Of a DNA stretch of 64,000 nucleotides, positions 45,652-56,642 are shown piece by piece. This DNA is from Leptospira sp. WS92.C1 (GTDB taxonomy: Bacteria > Spirochaetota > Leptospiria > Leptospirales > Leptospiraceae): the NCBI RefSeq assembly GCF_040833975.1, contig NZ_CP162130.1:3263501-3327500 (forward strand), read 5' to 3'. Under the pieces are notes generated by a model that was not told the DNA's origin, searched no databases, and saw nothing but the letters and a program-made list of their open reading frames with translations. How positions within the stretch are numbered: position 1 is the stretch's first letter; each line of letters begins with the position of its first letter. The position numbers and the translations under genes are program-made.

Positions 45652-46425
45652 TTAGTTTTCTTTTCTTTGGTTTTCAGAGTTCCAATTTCCTGGAATCATC
45701 CAAACACCTTCTGAATAAGCCACACAAACATCGTCCTGGCTTTGAAAGATAGCTGTACCGGCCGTTCTTGCTCTTCTGTTTCTATGAATTTCCCAGGAAA
45801 GGATTCGATACGATTCCTCTACACGAATAGAAGAAAGAATTCGACCGGTTAATTTGACTAAAACGATCATTTGAGGATCTTCGGTTGAAACCGCAAAACC
45901 TCCGGGACAATCCAGCGCTGCCCAAACGATTTCTTTACGGACAAATCCGGATTCATCACCTAACTCTCGCCATGGATCCCAATTGGCCCCATGCAGATGT
46001 TTGAAACCAGGCTGATCTGTAACTTTACCGGAAAAAATTCTCATTCCATCTTTATCTTTTCTTTCGGGTCCGCAAACAAAACAGGATGGGAATGGATGTT
46101 TGATAAATCCAAGATAGTCTTTTGAAGCCTGCATTATTATCTCCTGAGACATTGGTTTAGGTAGATCTAATTTAAAATCAGGTGCGGGCTCTGCTTCTAC
46201 CGCGACAACTCCTGAAGAAATATCGATTAATGCGGAATAAAAGTCAGGATCGAAATTTACTTGAAGTTCAGAATTCAAAGGAACCGGAGCTTTAATTTTT
46301 ACAATAGAAGACAGAGAATTGAGTTTTTGCGCAGCGCTCCCGGCCGAAAATCCACCGTTTCCACTGAGAGGAGGTCCACAATACTTTGAAGAAATACTCA
46401 TCGTTTCATTTTTAAGTTGAATCAT
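45652..46425 (-). CDS. Thioesterase-superfamily-like protein
   Basis: 257 residues from ATG 46425 behind AAGGAG. Key phrases: GPPLSGNGGFSAGSAAQKL, FPSCFVCGPERKDKDGMRIF and VWAALDCPGGFAVS. These match a group of double-hotdog, thioesterase-like proteins of unknown function that carry a conserved CFVCGP motif. No proven reaction. It is divergent from a MarR gene and in line with a methyltransferase, so the two minus-strand genes may be MarR-controlled. Confidence 0.7.
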   Translation of the reverse strand: MIQLKNETMSISSKYCGPPLSGNGGFSAGSAAQKLNSLSSIVKIKAPVPLNSELQVNFDPDFYSALIDISSGVVAVEAEPAPDFKLDLPKPMSQEIIMQASKDYLGFIKHPFPSCFVCGPERKDKDGMRIFSGKVTDQPGFKHLHGANWDPWRELGDESGFVRKEIVWAALDCPGGFAVSTEDPQMIVLVKLTGRILSSIRVEESYRILSWEIHRNRRARTAGTAIFQSQDDVCVAYSEGVWMIPGNWNSENQRKEN

Positions 46426-46515
46426 AAAATAACTCCTTATTTCTTTTATCCGGCATTGATAAAAAAAAAGGTCAATCTATTCTATAATTTTCTTCCCCTT
46501 GATTGACAGAATTTG

Positions 46516-46544
46516 CTTTGCTATCAAAGTAATTATGGTATAAT
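46516..46544 (+). promoter_or_regulatory. marR promoter with overlapping inverted repeat
   Basis: TATAAT at 46539-46544 is a perfect -10; TTGCTA at 46518-46523 is a 4/6 -35 at 15 bp. CTTTG-CTAT-CAAAG (46516-46529) is a perfect inverted repeat covering the -35, a good candidate operator for the regulator. With -10 ending six bases before ATG 46551, transcription would begin at or next to the start codon. Confidence 0.5.
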
Positions 46545-46550
46545 GATCTA

Positions 46551-46976
46551 ATGCATCATCCTGATCGAATCGCACATATCATTAGCGGAATTAGCGACAA
46601 GATATTCTTAGATCTTTCTTTAAATTATAAAAAAGAGAATGTTAGCATGATTACTCCTCCTCAAGGAGCAATATTATGCGCAATGATTCCAGGGAAAATA
46701 TTTTCAATGAAGGAGTTAGCCCGAAAAATACTTAGGGATCCTTCTACGGTTACTTCGATTGTAGTAAAGCTGGAAAAACTCGAATTTATTAAAAGAACTA
46801 AGTCATCAAAAGACGCTAGAATGTTTGAGGTAACACTCACACCGCACGGAACACAAATAAGATCTTCCGTGATTCGTGCCTCTCGTAAAATGTTTGTGAA
46901 AATATATAGAAACACATCGTATAAAGAACGAAGAACTTTAATGAATATTTTAGAGAAAATTGATTCTGGAATGTAG
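46551..46976 (+). CDS. MarR-family transcription regulator
   Basis: 141 residues from ATG 46551. The winged helix is clear: MKELARKILRDPSTVTSIVV then LEKLEFIKRTKSSKDARMFE, with the DxR wing (KDAR). N- and C-terminal helices form the usual dimer region. No ribosome site precedes the start, in line with a leaderless transcript. It should repress itself and perhaps the divergent thioesterase-like/methyltransferase pair. Confidence 0.88.
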   Translation: MHHPDRIAHIISGISDKIFLDLSLNYKKENVSMITPPQGAILCAMIPGKIFSMKELARKILRDPSTVTSIVVKLEKLEFIKRTKSSKDARMFEVTLTPHGTQIRSSVIRASRKMFVKIYRNTSYKERRTLMNILEKIDSGM

Positions 46977-47400
46977 GAATCGAAAATTTTTCATCTTTAA
47001 TAAATTTTTATTCAGATTGAACTGATTTTTAGTTAATTCGCACAGAAAGATTGTCTTTTAATTTTTTTGTCAAAGGAATATCTACTATTTTTAAAAACGC
47101 ACTCCATCATATTCGAGAACGTTAGTCTCAATGTTAAAAGCGTAATTAAATTTCAGAATTCTTGGGAATATTTAGAAAACAATGTGGGTTTAGAGTAATT
47201 TTTAATAACTGAACCGATTATTATACATATTGAAAGAAAACAAAAAACTTAAATAAATATTATATTTTTCTAATAATATTACCTATGTTGGGTTTTAAAA
47301 ATAATCAAAGATCAAGCTAACGCAGCGGTAATCGTATATTTTACGACCTGGGTAAGATGACAGTTTATAGTTTGAGTTCTTTTGTGATTTTGGCTTGGTT
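46977..47400. other. A/T-rich spacer
   Basis: 424 bp between convergent genes. No open frame, RNA gene or repeat that I can support. Confidence 0.4.
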
Positions 47401-47922
47401 TTAGTAGATAGAATGCTCTATCGTCGTCCAAAGCGGGTTTGGATTAAACTCGATCCTTCGAGTGATGCTGTTTTTGGTGAGATCGAGGTGCCAGATATAA
47501 CTGTAAATATTGTGGAAGGTTGGACATCCCACATTCAAGGCTTGCTCGATAGAATCTCCGACTTCGGAATTGTCCAGCCACAACAGATAATTCACCATAA
47601 AACAACGGGAAACACCGTGAGCAGCCGAAATTGCACCGAGAATCGCCCAAGCACCGGTATTGATTCTCATATTGACCCGGACCATTCCCTGCGGTTTTTG
47701 ATACAAGGTTTTTCCAGCCTTGGAATTGATTCTCCTTTGGGACAACATCAACTTCTGATATCGTTTCAACAAAGGTAGAATCCGTTTCGGAAGCGCTTTT
47801 CTTTGTTCCAAGGTCAATGCGTTGAAATACGAATCCGGAAACAGAATGGTCTCGACCCTAGTTCCGGATTCGACCAAAGCCGATTGAATCTTTTGTTCCG
47901 TATGTAAATAAATCTTTCCCAT
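47401..47922 (-). CDS. DUF1564 family protein
   Basis: 173 residues from ATG 47922 (MGKIYLHTEQ); an in-frame TTG at 47964 would add 14 residues but has no ribosome site. The blocks TILFPDSYFNALT, ALPKRILPLLKRYQKLMLSQ, KAGKTLYQKPQG, HGVSRCFMVNYLLWLD and PTFHNIYSYIWHLDL match DUF1564, a family I know from pathogenic Leptospira, often in multiple copies. The function is unknown. The central part has the look of a small DNA-binding or dimeric helical domain, but this is a guess. Confidence 0.85.
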   Translation of the reverse strand: MGKIYLHTEQKIQSALVESGTRVETILFPDSYFNALTLEQRKALPKRILPLLKRYQKLMLSQRRINSKAGKTLYQKPQGMVRVNMRINTGAWAILGAISAAHGVSRCFMVNYLLWLDNSEVGDSIEQALNVGCPTFHNIYSYIWHLDLTKNSITRRIEFNPNPLWTTIEHSIY

Positions 47923-48807
47923 ACTCAGATACGGTTCCAGGCAAACGCGGTAAAAGCCTCTCAATTCAAAAAAAATTCAATTTCCAAATCAAACAGCGCA
48001 GAGATATCTTTTCTTTTAAAATCGTTTTCCTTTTCTGTTACAAAACCTAAGAAGTCCCGATTTCTTTTCAATCCGTTGAAAGTTAGAATCAAAAGATTCA
48101 TCTCTGAACAAAAAAGAGAGACCACGGGCCCCAAGTAAATTAAACATTCACTGATTCGGAATCACTGAAAATCATGTCAAGATAGAAGAATTGGAAAATA
48201 AACAGGGATCGATCCTGATCTCTATGAACTCATCAAAATTCAAACTTCCCAGATCAATGCATGCGCGTATTGATCTATACAAAAGATTTAAGAGCAATGA
48301 GAGAAGATCTATCAATTCAATGCATAAAAAAAAGCATTCTACACAGTAAAGAAAAGGCAGATTTAAAATTGATCGAGGCAAATACGAAAATTCTCAGAAC
48401 ACAAAGTTTCGGAATAAACCAATTAAAAAGTTTGAAAATATTTTGATGAAAAAGAATTCATAGTTTTAGTAATTCTCATTTATAGAATCAATTCCTGGAA
48501 CCCGATCACAAACTCGATCGAAATGTTGGTAAAATAATTTTCTGTTCCAAAAAAAATCCGAGAATTTCACAACTGTGATTCGTAAAAATCCAAATGAACA
48601 CAGGTTTTAAATCTTTGGAAAAAGAAAACGCGATTCGAAAATTTTCTGCTAAAAAAACAATCCGATTTTACTTGAAAATGGACTTTAAGTCCCATTTCAA
48701 GCAAAATTCTTCTTGCAACTTTCTCGTCGGAACAAATTTAAACCCAACCGAGAAAGATCATTTTATAAAAACAAAAGATGCATTATAATATTCTAAAATT
48801 TAAATAT
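47923..48807. other. Gene-poor spacer before the IS element
   Basis: About 885 bp. Short open frames such as 48261-48446 and 48594-48788 lack ribosome sites and recognisable products. Contains copy C of the dispersed stem-loop repeat (48671-48735). Confidence 0.4.
48671..48735 (-). repeat. Dispersed stem-loop repeat, copy C (inverted)
   Basis: Read on the minus strand: TTTGTTCCGACGAGAAAG, AATTTTGCTTGAAATGG, then GGACTTAAAGTCC and TTTTCAAG. The last 31 bp form a nearly perfect palindrome (CTTGAAAATGGACTT facing AAGTCCCATTTCAAG on the plus strand). Confidence 0.6.
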
Positions 48808-48814
48808 TTTTATT

Positions 48815-49961
<1,147 letters not shown>

Positions 49962-49976
49962 TTTTATTCAAATATT

Positions 49977-51473
49977 TTAATAATCTTCGTCAGACCAACC
50001 CACGTCGTTTAAAAAATCTTCGTAAGAGCCGTCAAAAACCGTGATCGTATCGTTATCAAAAACGATCAGCTTGGTCGCGACTGCTCTTAAGTGCATTTCG
50101 TTGTGAGTGACCATGATTACAGAACCTTCAAACTCGTCTATCGCCTCTATGAGAGAATCGCAAGACTGCATATCCAAGTGATTGGTGGGCTCATCCAAAT
50201 AGAGAAGATGACAAGGAGTCACGAGAATTTTTCCAAGAAGAACACGACTCTTCTCACCGCCGGACAATACCTTGATTTTTTTGAGGGCTTGGTCTTCCGA
50301 AAACATCAAGCCGCCCGCGATATTTCGAGCCTGCCATTCCGTACAGGATTTATCGGAACTCATAATCTCTTCGACAACGGTCGCATTCTCATTGAGATTG
50401 AGCTTATTCGTCTGCCCGAAATAACCTTCTTTAAGAATCGGGTGTTTTTTAATCGATCCTTGGGAGGGAACATTTTCACCGGCGAGCATCTTCAAAAGAG
50501 TGGATTTCCCCTTCCCGTTTTTACCGATGATACAAATTCGATCACGGTTTCCAACGCTGATCGAAAAGTCTTCAATCAAAAAGGGTTTCTGCCCGTTATA
50601 CGAAAAGGACAGACCTTCGGAAGAAAGCATTTGACTCGCCGCAAAGGGAGCGCTGTTAAAATACAATTCCATATCTTGAATTTGTTCGAGGGCTTTCATC
50701 TCGCCTTGTTTTTCCAACTTCTTGACTCTGGATTGAGCGCGGCTTGCAAAACTCGCTTTTGCTTTAAACTTAGCTATAAAGATCTCTTCTTGTTTGCGTT
50801 TTTTTGCTTCGTTCAAACGGGTTTTTTCATAGATCTCTTCGGATTGATTGATCTGAGTATAAAGTTTTTCGGTATCACCCTGAACCTTAATTGCCTTGGT
50901 TCTGTGAATGGCGACGGTATGAGTGACGACCGCATCCATAAAACTTCTATCATGGGTTACTAATATGATTTCCCCTTCCCATTCGCGAAGAAATTCCTCA
51001 AGCCAACGGATGGTGACAATATCGAGGTAATTGTTCGGTTCGTCGAGCATGAGCATATCCGGGCCCGAAACTAGGAGTTTGGCGAGATTCATACGAATCT
51101 GATAACCGCCCGAAAATTCGGAGGGATTCCGTTCCATATCCGATTCCGAAAAACCCAAACCCGAGAGAATTTTCTCCACCTGCCAAGTTTCGTATTCTTC
51201 GCCTTCCGGAAGACCAAGGGCGCATTCCTCCAGAACGGTCGGTTTTGTAAAATGAAGATGTTGTTGCAGATGACCGATACGGTAACCTTTGGGAACCGAA
51301 ATAGACCCGGAATCGGCTTCCACACTTCCCAGAATCATTTGAAAGAGAGTGGATTTACCGTGGCCGTTACGACCGACGAGACCGACTTTTTCACCGCGGT
51401 TGATGCTCAAACTTAAATCATCAAAAAGAACTTTGGAATTGTATGCCTTGTTTAGGCCCGAAATTTTAATCAT
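49977..51473 (-). CDS. ABC-F family ATPase (translation-factor type)
   Basis: 498 residues from ATG 51473. Two ABC domains without membrane spans: [14 protein letters not shown] and [13 protein letters not shown] (Walker A), [16 protein letters not shown] and [15 protein letters not shown] (signatures), [11 protein letters not shown] and [11 protein letters not shown] (Walker B). The linker (about 190-270) is Lys/Glu-rich and helical as in ABC-F proteins. Members bind the ribosomal E-site to relieve stalls or confer antibiotic resistance; subgroup not assigned. An IS element has landed just after its stop codon. Confidence 0.9.
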   Translation of the reverse strand: MIKISGLNKAYNSKVLFDDLSLSINRGEKVGLVGRNGHGKSTLFQMILGSVEADSGSISVPKGYRIGHLQQHLHFTKPTVLEECALGLPEGEEYETWQVEKILSGLGFSESDMERNPSEFSGGYQIRMNLAKLLVSGPDMLMLDEPNNYLDIVTIRWLEEFLREWEGEIILVTHDRSFMDAVVTHTVAIHRTKAIKVQGDTEKLYTQINQSEEIYEKTRLNEAKKRKQEEIFIAKFKAKASFASRAQSRVKKLEKQGEMKALEQIQDMELYFNSAPFAASQMLSSEGLSFSYNGQKPFLIEDFSISVGNRDRICIIGKNGKGKSTLLKMLAGENVPSQGSIKKHPILKEGYFGQTNKLNLNENATVVEEIMSSDKSCTEWQARNIAGGLMFSEDQALKKIKVLSGGEKSRVLLGKILVTPCHLLYLDEPTNHLDMQSCDSLIEAIDEFEGSVIMVTHNEMHLRAVATKLIVFDNDTITVFDGSYEDFLNDVGWSDEDY

Positions 51474-51642
51474 TTAAAAATGCACTCGTCGTTTTTATAG
51501 GAAAGAAGTTCCTTCTTGCCAAATTTATAGAAGAGGCCTTTATTTCACTCAAAAATAGTCCGTTTTGCTTCTTTTCGACAAAGGAAAGAAGAATGGAGAA
51601 TTTGTTGGTTGTATATCCTTTGAAAAGGCGCATAATTAGAGT

Positions 51643-51858
51643 ATGGAAAATAAAAAAAGATACAATCGAATTTCCGAAGAATCAAATGACAAAAGACTAG
51701 CCCCTTCCAAATCCCTGCTTTCCATTGATGATATTCAAAAGATTTACGAATTTGACGGAAGCGAAAAAGTCACTCCGAGAAAAGTGAACACTTTACTTTT
51801 AAGTCGATACAAAAATCAAAGCATATCCGGCCTGATCGTTAGACGCGGAAATCATTGA
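51643..51858 (+). CDS. Small hypothetical protein
   Basis: 71 residues from ATG 51643. Charged, soluble, with a middle segment SLLSIDDIQKIYEFDGSEKV and TPRKVNTLLLSRYKNQSISG. No family recognised. The composition looks more gene-like than the surrounding spacer, and it is divergent from the ABC-F gene. The ribosome site is weak. Confidence 0.5.
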   Translation: MENKKRYNRISEESNDKRLAPSKSLLSIDDIQKIYEFDGSEKVTPRKVNTLLLSRYKNQSISGLIVRRGNH

Positions 51859-52395
51859 CAAAATCAAAATCCATTTAATAGAATAAAAAAATTAAATTTT
51901 CATATAAAATACATTTTATTTTTTGAATGTTTTGTATATGCAGGATATCCACTTCGGGCGTTTCCCGCGCCGCCGCCTCTTCTCGCAAACAAGTTTCAAA
52001 AGAAAAAACAAACCTCTAAGCCTGGCGCGGGCCGGGCTTCTCCAGGCTTCGCTTCGCTCCGGCCCTTCGGGCCGCTTTGCGCCTTTCGTATCCCTAACGC
52101 GGTGATCAAAATAATCTTCCACTCTATTGCAATGATCTTTGAGATAAAAACGCCGTTAGGGCGACGGAAACGCCGCAACTTTGTAAAAAAGAAGGGATGA
52201 ATTTCTCCCAAATCAATCAAAAACATTCTTAAATTGTAATTTAAAAAGACTTAAAGTTTTTTTCAAAAAAATTTAAAATAAAATATTGATCTGAAAATTT
52301 AGTGCATTCATCCCTGCAACAAAACAAGTCCTCACAAATGTCATGACAGAAAGTTTTTTCAGTCGTAATTCCTCATTTTTCTTTTTTGAAAAATT
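51859..52395. other. Spacer with GC-rich repeat
   Basis: 537 bp holding the second GC-rich interspersed repeat (51956-52100) and a nearby fragment CGCCGTTAGGGCGACGG (52150-52166) that resembles one end of it. Otherwise A/T-rich with no gene. Confidence 0.45.
51956..52100. repeat. GC-rich interspersed repeat, copy 2
   Basis: It begins GGGCGTTTCCCGCGCCGCC, has internal CGGCCCTTCGGGCCGC (a perfect hairpin), and ends TTTCGTATCCCTAACGC. Boundaries match copy 1 at 40589-40795. The GC content is far above the flanking DNA. Confidence 0.55.
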
Positions 52396-52761
52396 TCATT
52401 CTGTGTCCTTTACGCCCCAAGCCCAAAAAATAAAAACGAGTTGAAACGGAAGGCGGACATACAGCGCCCAAATAGGAACTCCAAAATCGGTACCGGCTAG
52501 CGCGGCTTGTAGCATATATACATTGGCCGGAAGAACTGCGATCAAAAGGGCAATGATTCCGTAACAAGCCAACTTACGAAGGGGTTGTAAAAAAAGGGTC
52601 AGACCCAAAACGATTTCGGCAATTCCGCTCACATAAGTGAGAAGAGAATGATACGGAAGATAGGGAGGTATCATTTTCAGATAAAACGGAGAATTTAAAA
52701 AATGATTGAGTCCCGCAAAAATATAAAAAACGGCCATCCCATACAAAAGAATTTTTTTCAT
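52396..52761 (-). CDS. DoxX-like membrane protein
   Basis: 121 residues from ATG 52761. Four membrane helices; LLYGMAVFYIFAGLNHFLN, YVSGIAEIVLGLTLF and ALLIAVLPANVYMLQAAL match DoxX-like proteins with a conserved N.YM motif near the third helix. No operon partner. Third DoxX-type gene of the window. Function unknown. Confidence 0.82.
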   Translation of the reverse strand: MKKILLYGMAVFYIFAGLNHFLNSPFYLKMIPPYLPYHSLLTYVSGIAEIVLGLTLFLQPLRKLACYGIIALLIAVLPANVYMLQAALAGTDFGVPIWALYVRLPFQLVFIFWAWGVKDTE

Positions 52762-53777
52762 AAAATCTCCAGTTCAGAAGAGCATTGTATGAATGGACTG
52801 AAAAGAAAGAGTTTTTGCAAATAAAATCGGAAATATAATTTAATTTCTGCCCTCCATTAAGAGACCGCCAGATCAAGATAAAAAAAAGAGGCCGGCAGAC
52901 CCGGAAAGAATTCACGAACCTGCTTGCAGTGTTTTAAAACGGAATCCTAGGGAACGTTCCGTCATCTCCAGAACAATACATCCGAGTGTAATAGGCTTTC
53001 GCGTTCCGAACCGCTTCCCCGCTTGGGTTCGTTCTGCCAGTTAGCATTCTGCAGGTGGACATTTCTTTTCCATCGGACCATCGTCTATCAAAACGATGAC
53101 TACACAAAGAAGCCCTTTTGAAACAGGAGGACAAACCAAGGGCTCAAAGGCCGGACACGTCATAAAACATTCCGCGGCGAGCGGGGCGTTTTTCTCATGT
53201 GCGGAAACTTTATTCAGATCCGTTTTTATGCTCTCGATAAGAATCCAATCCGTCGTTTCAAAGAAGATTTGAGAGTAACTTTAGTTTTCGATTTATCTGC
53301 AAGAGAGCAAGCAATACGCCGTTACGACCCACAACAAATTGTCGCGAATATTTTTATGTTCAATCTTCGCATTCTTCGATTGTCAATTTTGAAAGTTGTA
53401 AATTATTTATTTTATTATATTCAAATATTATTTTACGAAATCGATCAGCCAAAGCGAAATATATTTAAAAATAAGAATACACATTTTTCAAAGAAAGAAT
53501 CATCAAAAATGAAAACAATCCGCGCGGACAATCAAGTTACAAAAATAAAGCGTAAAGAATTTACTAAAACCGATTTTAAGATTCAATTCCGTATTTTCAG
53601 GAATAAAAAAGAAGGCGATATTTGTTTTGTGGAGCCGATTCCAATCGTTTGAATTCAATTCGATCTCCTGATTTCATCCAACCTTGGTGAAAGAGAAAAT
53701 TTAAATCCGACAATATCCAGGAAGCGGAAAAATTAGCGTGGAAAATTGAGACAAAATTGCTGGATCTCGTTTCATTT
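52762..53777. other. Gene-poor spacer
   Basis: About 1 kb. Open frames at 53197-53652 (+) and 52934-53134 (-) have unnatural composition or no ribosome site and match nothing I know, so I do not call them. Possibly the remains of decayed genes. Confidence 0.35.
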
Positions 53778-54179
53778 ATGACGCATAACAATATCGAAAT
53801 CCAAAAATCTGAATCGGAAATCATCCAATCCGGCAAGTTTCAAGAGCATATCATCCGAGGTTTAGAAAATCCCTTCAAACTGTCTCATGTGAAGGAATTT
53901 ATCGGCAAAGTATTCGCATCCAAGGGTTACAATAAATCTCCCTATGCATCCGTGGATCTTGACCCTTGGTCGATTTGGTTTTATGTAACCAATTTTTCCA
54001 CCGGGGAAATTCTTTCCGCGATGCGGATTGTGGAAAAAAAACCGAACAACTTTATTCCCATCGAAATGGGAGTTATCTATGGGTCGCAACCGCAGAAACG
54101 TTATGTGGTTATCGAAAAGAATGTCGCGGATTGGAATAGCGTTGCATTTTTACGAACCGCGGGCAAATTCAGAGTATGA
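53778..54179 (+). pseudogene. Probable N-terminal part of a GNAT/FeeM-like acyltransferase
   Basis: 133 codons from ATG 53778 (frame open back to TTG 53757). The text FIGKVFASKGYNKSPYASVD, DPWSIWFYVTN, GEILSAMRIVEKKPNNFIPI and VIEKNVADWNSVAFLRTAGK resembles the first half of N-acyl-amino-acid-synthase-like acyltransferases (GNAT superfamily). Those proteins normally run past 200 residues; here the frame stops right after the segment where the acyl-CoA-binding part should start. A truncated gene is likely. I am not sure of the family. Confidence 0.45.
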
Positions 54180-55014
54180 AAAACCAAAGTGGGAATAAAG
54201 CAACCTAAAACTGCAGGCTCTCACTCTAAGTCCGAAAGGATAAAAAATCCCAAGAATTGCCGCAAATTTACAAAGAGAGTGAGATTCAAAGTGAACGATC
54301 AGGAAACGAAAATCGACCAGCCCTTCTTCCTCGGTACCGAGGAGCCTTCTATTCTAATTCTATATCAGCAATTTTGGATTGAAATTTCGGAGGACAGATG
54401 CATTCGCAAATTTGAAAGCAGTTGAATTGAATGAAAGTGATTTAGACGAACACGAAAAACGCTTCGGTTTTCGCCTGAATCGCAAAGAAAGAAAAGCGAT
54501 TTTAAAATTTACCGGCTACAGAACCGCGTTGCGTTTTGTAAAACTGAGAGATACAAATATCGTCACTCCCTTTCGCACAGAAACAGAGGATTCCGACTTC
54601 GAATCAGCATAAAAGATACGTGAAATGATTATTCGACAACCATCCATATTCTAAATTTAGAATATTCAAAATATACAACCCATCTTGCTCATAAAATCGT
54701 CAATGTGAGGCATTGCTTTTTTCACTCTATTTGTAAAAGACAATTACAACATTGAATCAATGCAAACTATCGCGTTTATAGGTTTTCTATTTTGCACAAC
54801 AAAAAGAAAGAACCTCTTCTCTATCAAACGCAATCATTTTGTGTAAAGTTCGTGCGTCGATAAAGGGAAGCGGTTCTTTTGGTTTTGCCCTAATACAAGG
54901 TTAAATATCCGACTTTCGCTTTTTTAATTTTCTAAACAGAATGGGACTTCACCCTGAACCAGCATTTTAGATCGGCTGGACAAAATAAAATAGCGAAGCC
55001 CTCCGCTTGATCCT
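54180..55014. other. Spacer with one doubtful small gene
   Basis: About 835 bp. The plus-strand frame from TTG 54412 to 54612 (66 codons; ESDLDEHEKRFGFRLNRKER, AILKFTGYRTALRFVKL) looks somewhat protein-like, and GGAGG lies 18 bp upstream of it. It may be a small gene or a remnant linked to the truncated acyltransferase before it. The remainder is empty. Confidence 0.3.
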
Positions 55015-56070
55015 CTAATTACGAGCTTCGTAGACAATATTAAAAGGGGATTCTGCAGCTCGACGGAAACGAGTGAAACCGCCCTTCGTCACGACCTCCC
55101 TCATACGCGCTTCACCAGCCTGGGCACCCAGACCTAATGCCACTTCCTGACTTAAGGAGCTAGGTGTACAAAACATGGTTGATGCGGCATAATAAACACG
55201 CCCAACAGGATTCAAATTTTGTTCGAGGTGATCATGCGCGAACGGTTCGACAATAATCACGGCACCGTCTTTGTTCAGGGATTTGCGCGCGTGTGTAACA
55301 GCACCAACCGGATCTCCCATGTCGTGAAGGCTGTCAAACATCGCCACTAAATCATATCCTCCTGCCGGATAATCCTTTGCAGTCGCAACCTCAAAGGTTA
55401 TGTTCTCAACGCCCGCTTTACGTGCAGCGTCACGTGCCTTTTCAATCGAAGGTGCATGGGCGTCAAATCCGTAAAAGTGAGAATTGGGAAACGCTTGAGC
55501 CAGAATGATCGTAGACGTACCGAAACCGCAACCCACATCCGCAGCCTTAGCTCCTTTCTTTAACTTGTCCACCATGCCATTTTCAAGGGAAGGAATCCAT
55601 ACTTGAGTGAGCTGAGAAAGATACGTAGGTCTAAAGAACTTGGCAGTGGCACAGAAAATATGTTCGTGTTGCTCACCCCAGGGAACACCTTCACCGGTTC
55701 GAAACGCGTCGGCCAGTTTGGGAACAGCTGCAAACATAGCAGAAATACCGTAAAATCCTCCCATCAAATACGCAGGACTGTCCTCGTTGTTAAAGATCAT
55801 CGCTTGCTCCGGTGAGAGGGAAAATTTCTTTTCCTTTGGATCATACTGAAGATATTCCCCAGCCGCTTGTGCAGACAGCCACTCACGCGCATAACGTTCA
55901 TTTGTGTTGGTAGCCTGAGCAAGTTCGGACGAGGTAAGCGGGCCGTTTGCGAGAGCCTTGTAATAACCAAGTGTTTCGCCAAGGAGCACGAGCGCACCAC
56001 TGTATCCGGCAGAAATCTCGCCAAAAAGCTTCCCAACGAGTTGCTCTAGTTTTTGTTGATCGATTGTCAT
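55015..56070 (-). CDS. Winged-helix plus class I methyltransferase protein
   Basis: 351 residues from ATG 56070 behind AAGGGGAAG. Residues about 1-95 form a winged-helix dimer-type domain (LTSSELAQATNTNERYAREW, LSAQAAGEYLQYDPKEKKF). From about 170 a SAM fold follows: AADVGCGFGTSTIILAQAFP, FYGFDAHAPSIEKAR, YDLVAMFDSLHDMGDPVGAV and AVIIVEPFAHDHLEQNLNP. The layout is that of O-methyltransferase-like proteins found widely in Proteobacteria and Actinobacteria. Its DNA is visibly richer in G and C than the neighbouring genes, which suggests later acquisition. Substrate unknown. Confidence 0.85.
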   Translation of the reverse strand: MTIDQQKLEQLVGKLFGEISAGYSGALVLLGETLGYYKALANGPLTSSELAQATNTNERYAREWLSAQAAGEYLQYDPKEKKFSLSPEQAMIFNNEDSPAYLMGGFYGISAMFAAVPKLADAFRTGEGVPWGEQHEHIFCATAKFFRPTYLSQLTQVWIPSLENGMVDKLKKGAKAADVGCGFGTSTIILAQAFPNSHFYGFDAHAPSIEKARDAARKAGVENITFEVATAKDYPAGGYDLVAMFDSLHDMGDPVGAVTHARKSLNKDGAVIIVEPFAHDHLEQNLNPVGRVYYAASTMFCTPSSLSQEVALGLGAQAGEARMREVVTKGGFTRFRRAAESPFNIVYEARN

Positions 56071-56642
56071 ATAAATCTTCCCCTTATTCCTAATTCAATA
56101 TTAGTTTAATTAAAACTCAAAGTAGTTTCTACTTACGTCTTTTGACAGATTACCATCTCGAAAAAAATTCGTTGATCGCTTTTCGGAATGTACATGTCTT
56201 TGGGAATAAACGTATCAAAAAGGGAAACGAATCACGCGTCTTTTTCAGAATCATATTGTTTGCAACACAAACTTTAAAGGTCCTCGCTTTATAGATCGTT
56301 CTTTTTCCACTGGATCAAGAAAGATCCATCCGTTTTGCATGAATCGTATGGGATATGGTCATTCCTCGAAATATGTCGATGATTCTACAAAATCGTAAAA
56401 TTCTTTGGAAGTCCCTCGACGCAAATCTTAACAATTAAAAAGCAATATGAATACGCGTTGGATTTGGGCCTCTCTTGCTTCTCTTTAATTCGGCTTAGAT
56501 CCGTTACGCGTCTTTCAAAATCCTGAACGAATTCGTAGAAAACAGTATTCTGAGTTCAGAAAGCAAAGCAAATGGACACGGTAGATTAGGTAAAGAAGAT
56601 TGCATCACCTGTTTTCCGGTTTGCAATAGAAAGATGTGAAAC
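56071..56642. other. Spacer
   Basis: 572 bp without a gene I can support. The AAGGGGAAG ribosome site of the methyltransferase lies at its left edge. No repeat noted. Confidence 0.35.

Noticed and set aside
53197..53652. 151-codon open frame on the plus strand
   Set aside because: No ribosome site, composition drifting from basic to Ile/Phe/Lys-rich, no recognisable motif; kept only as part of the spacer description.
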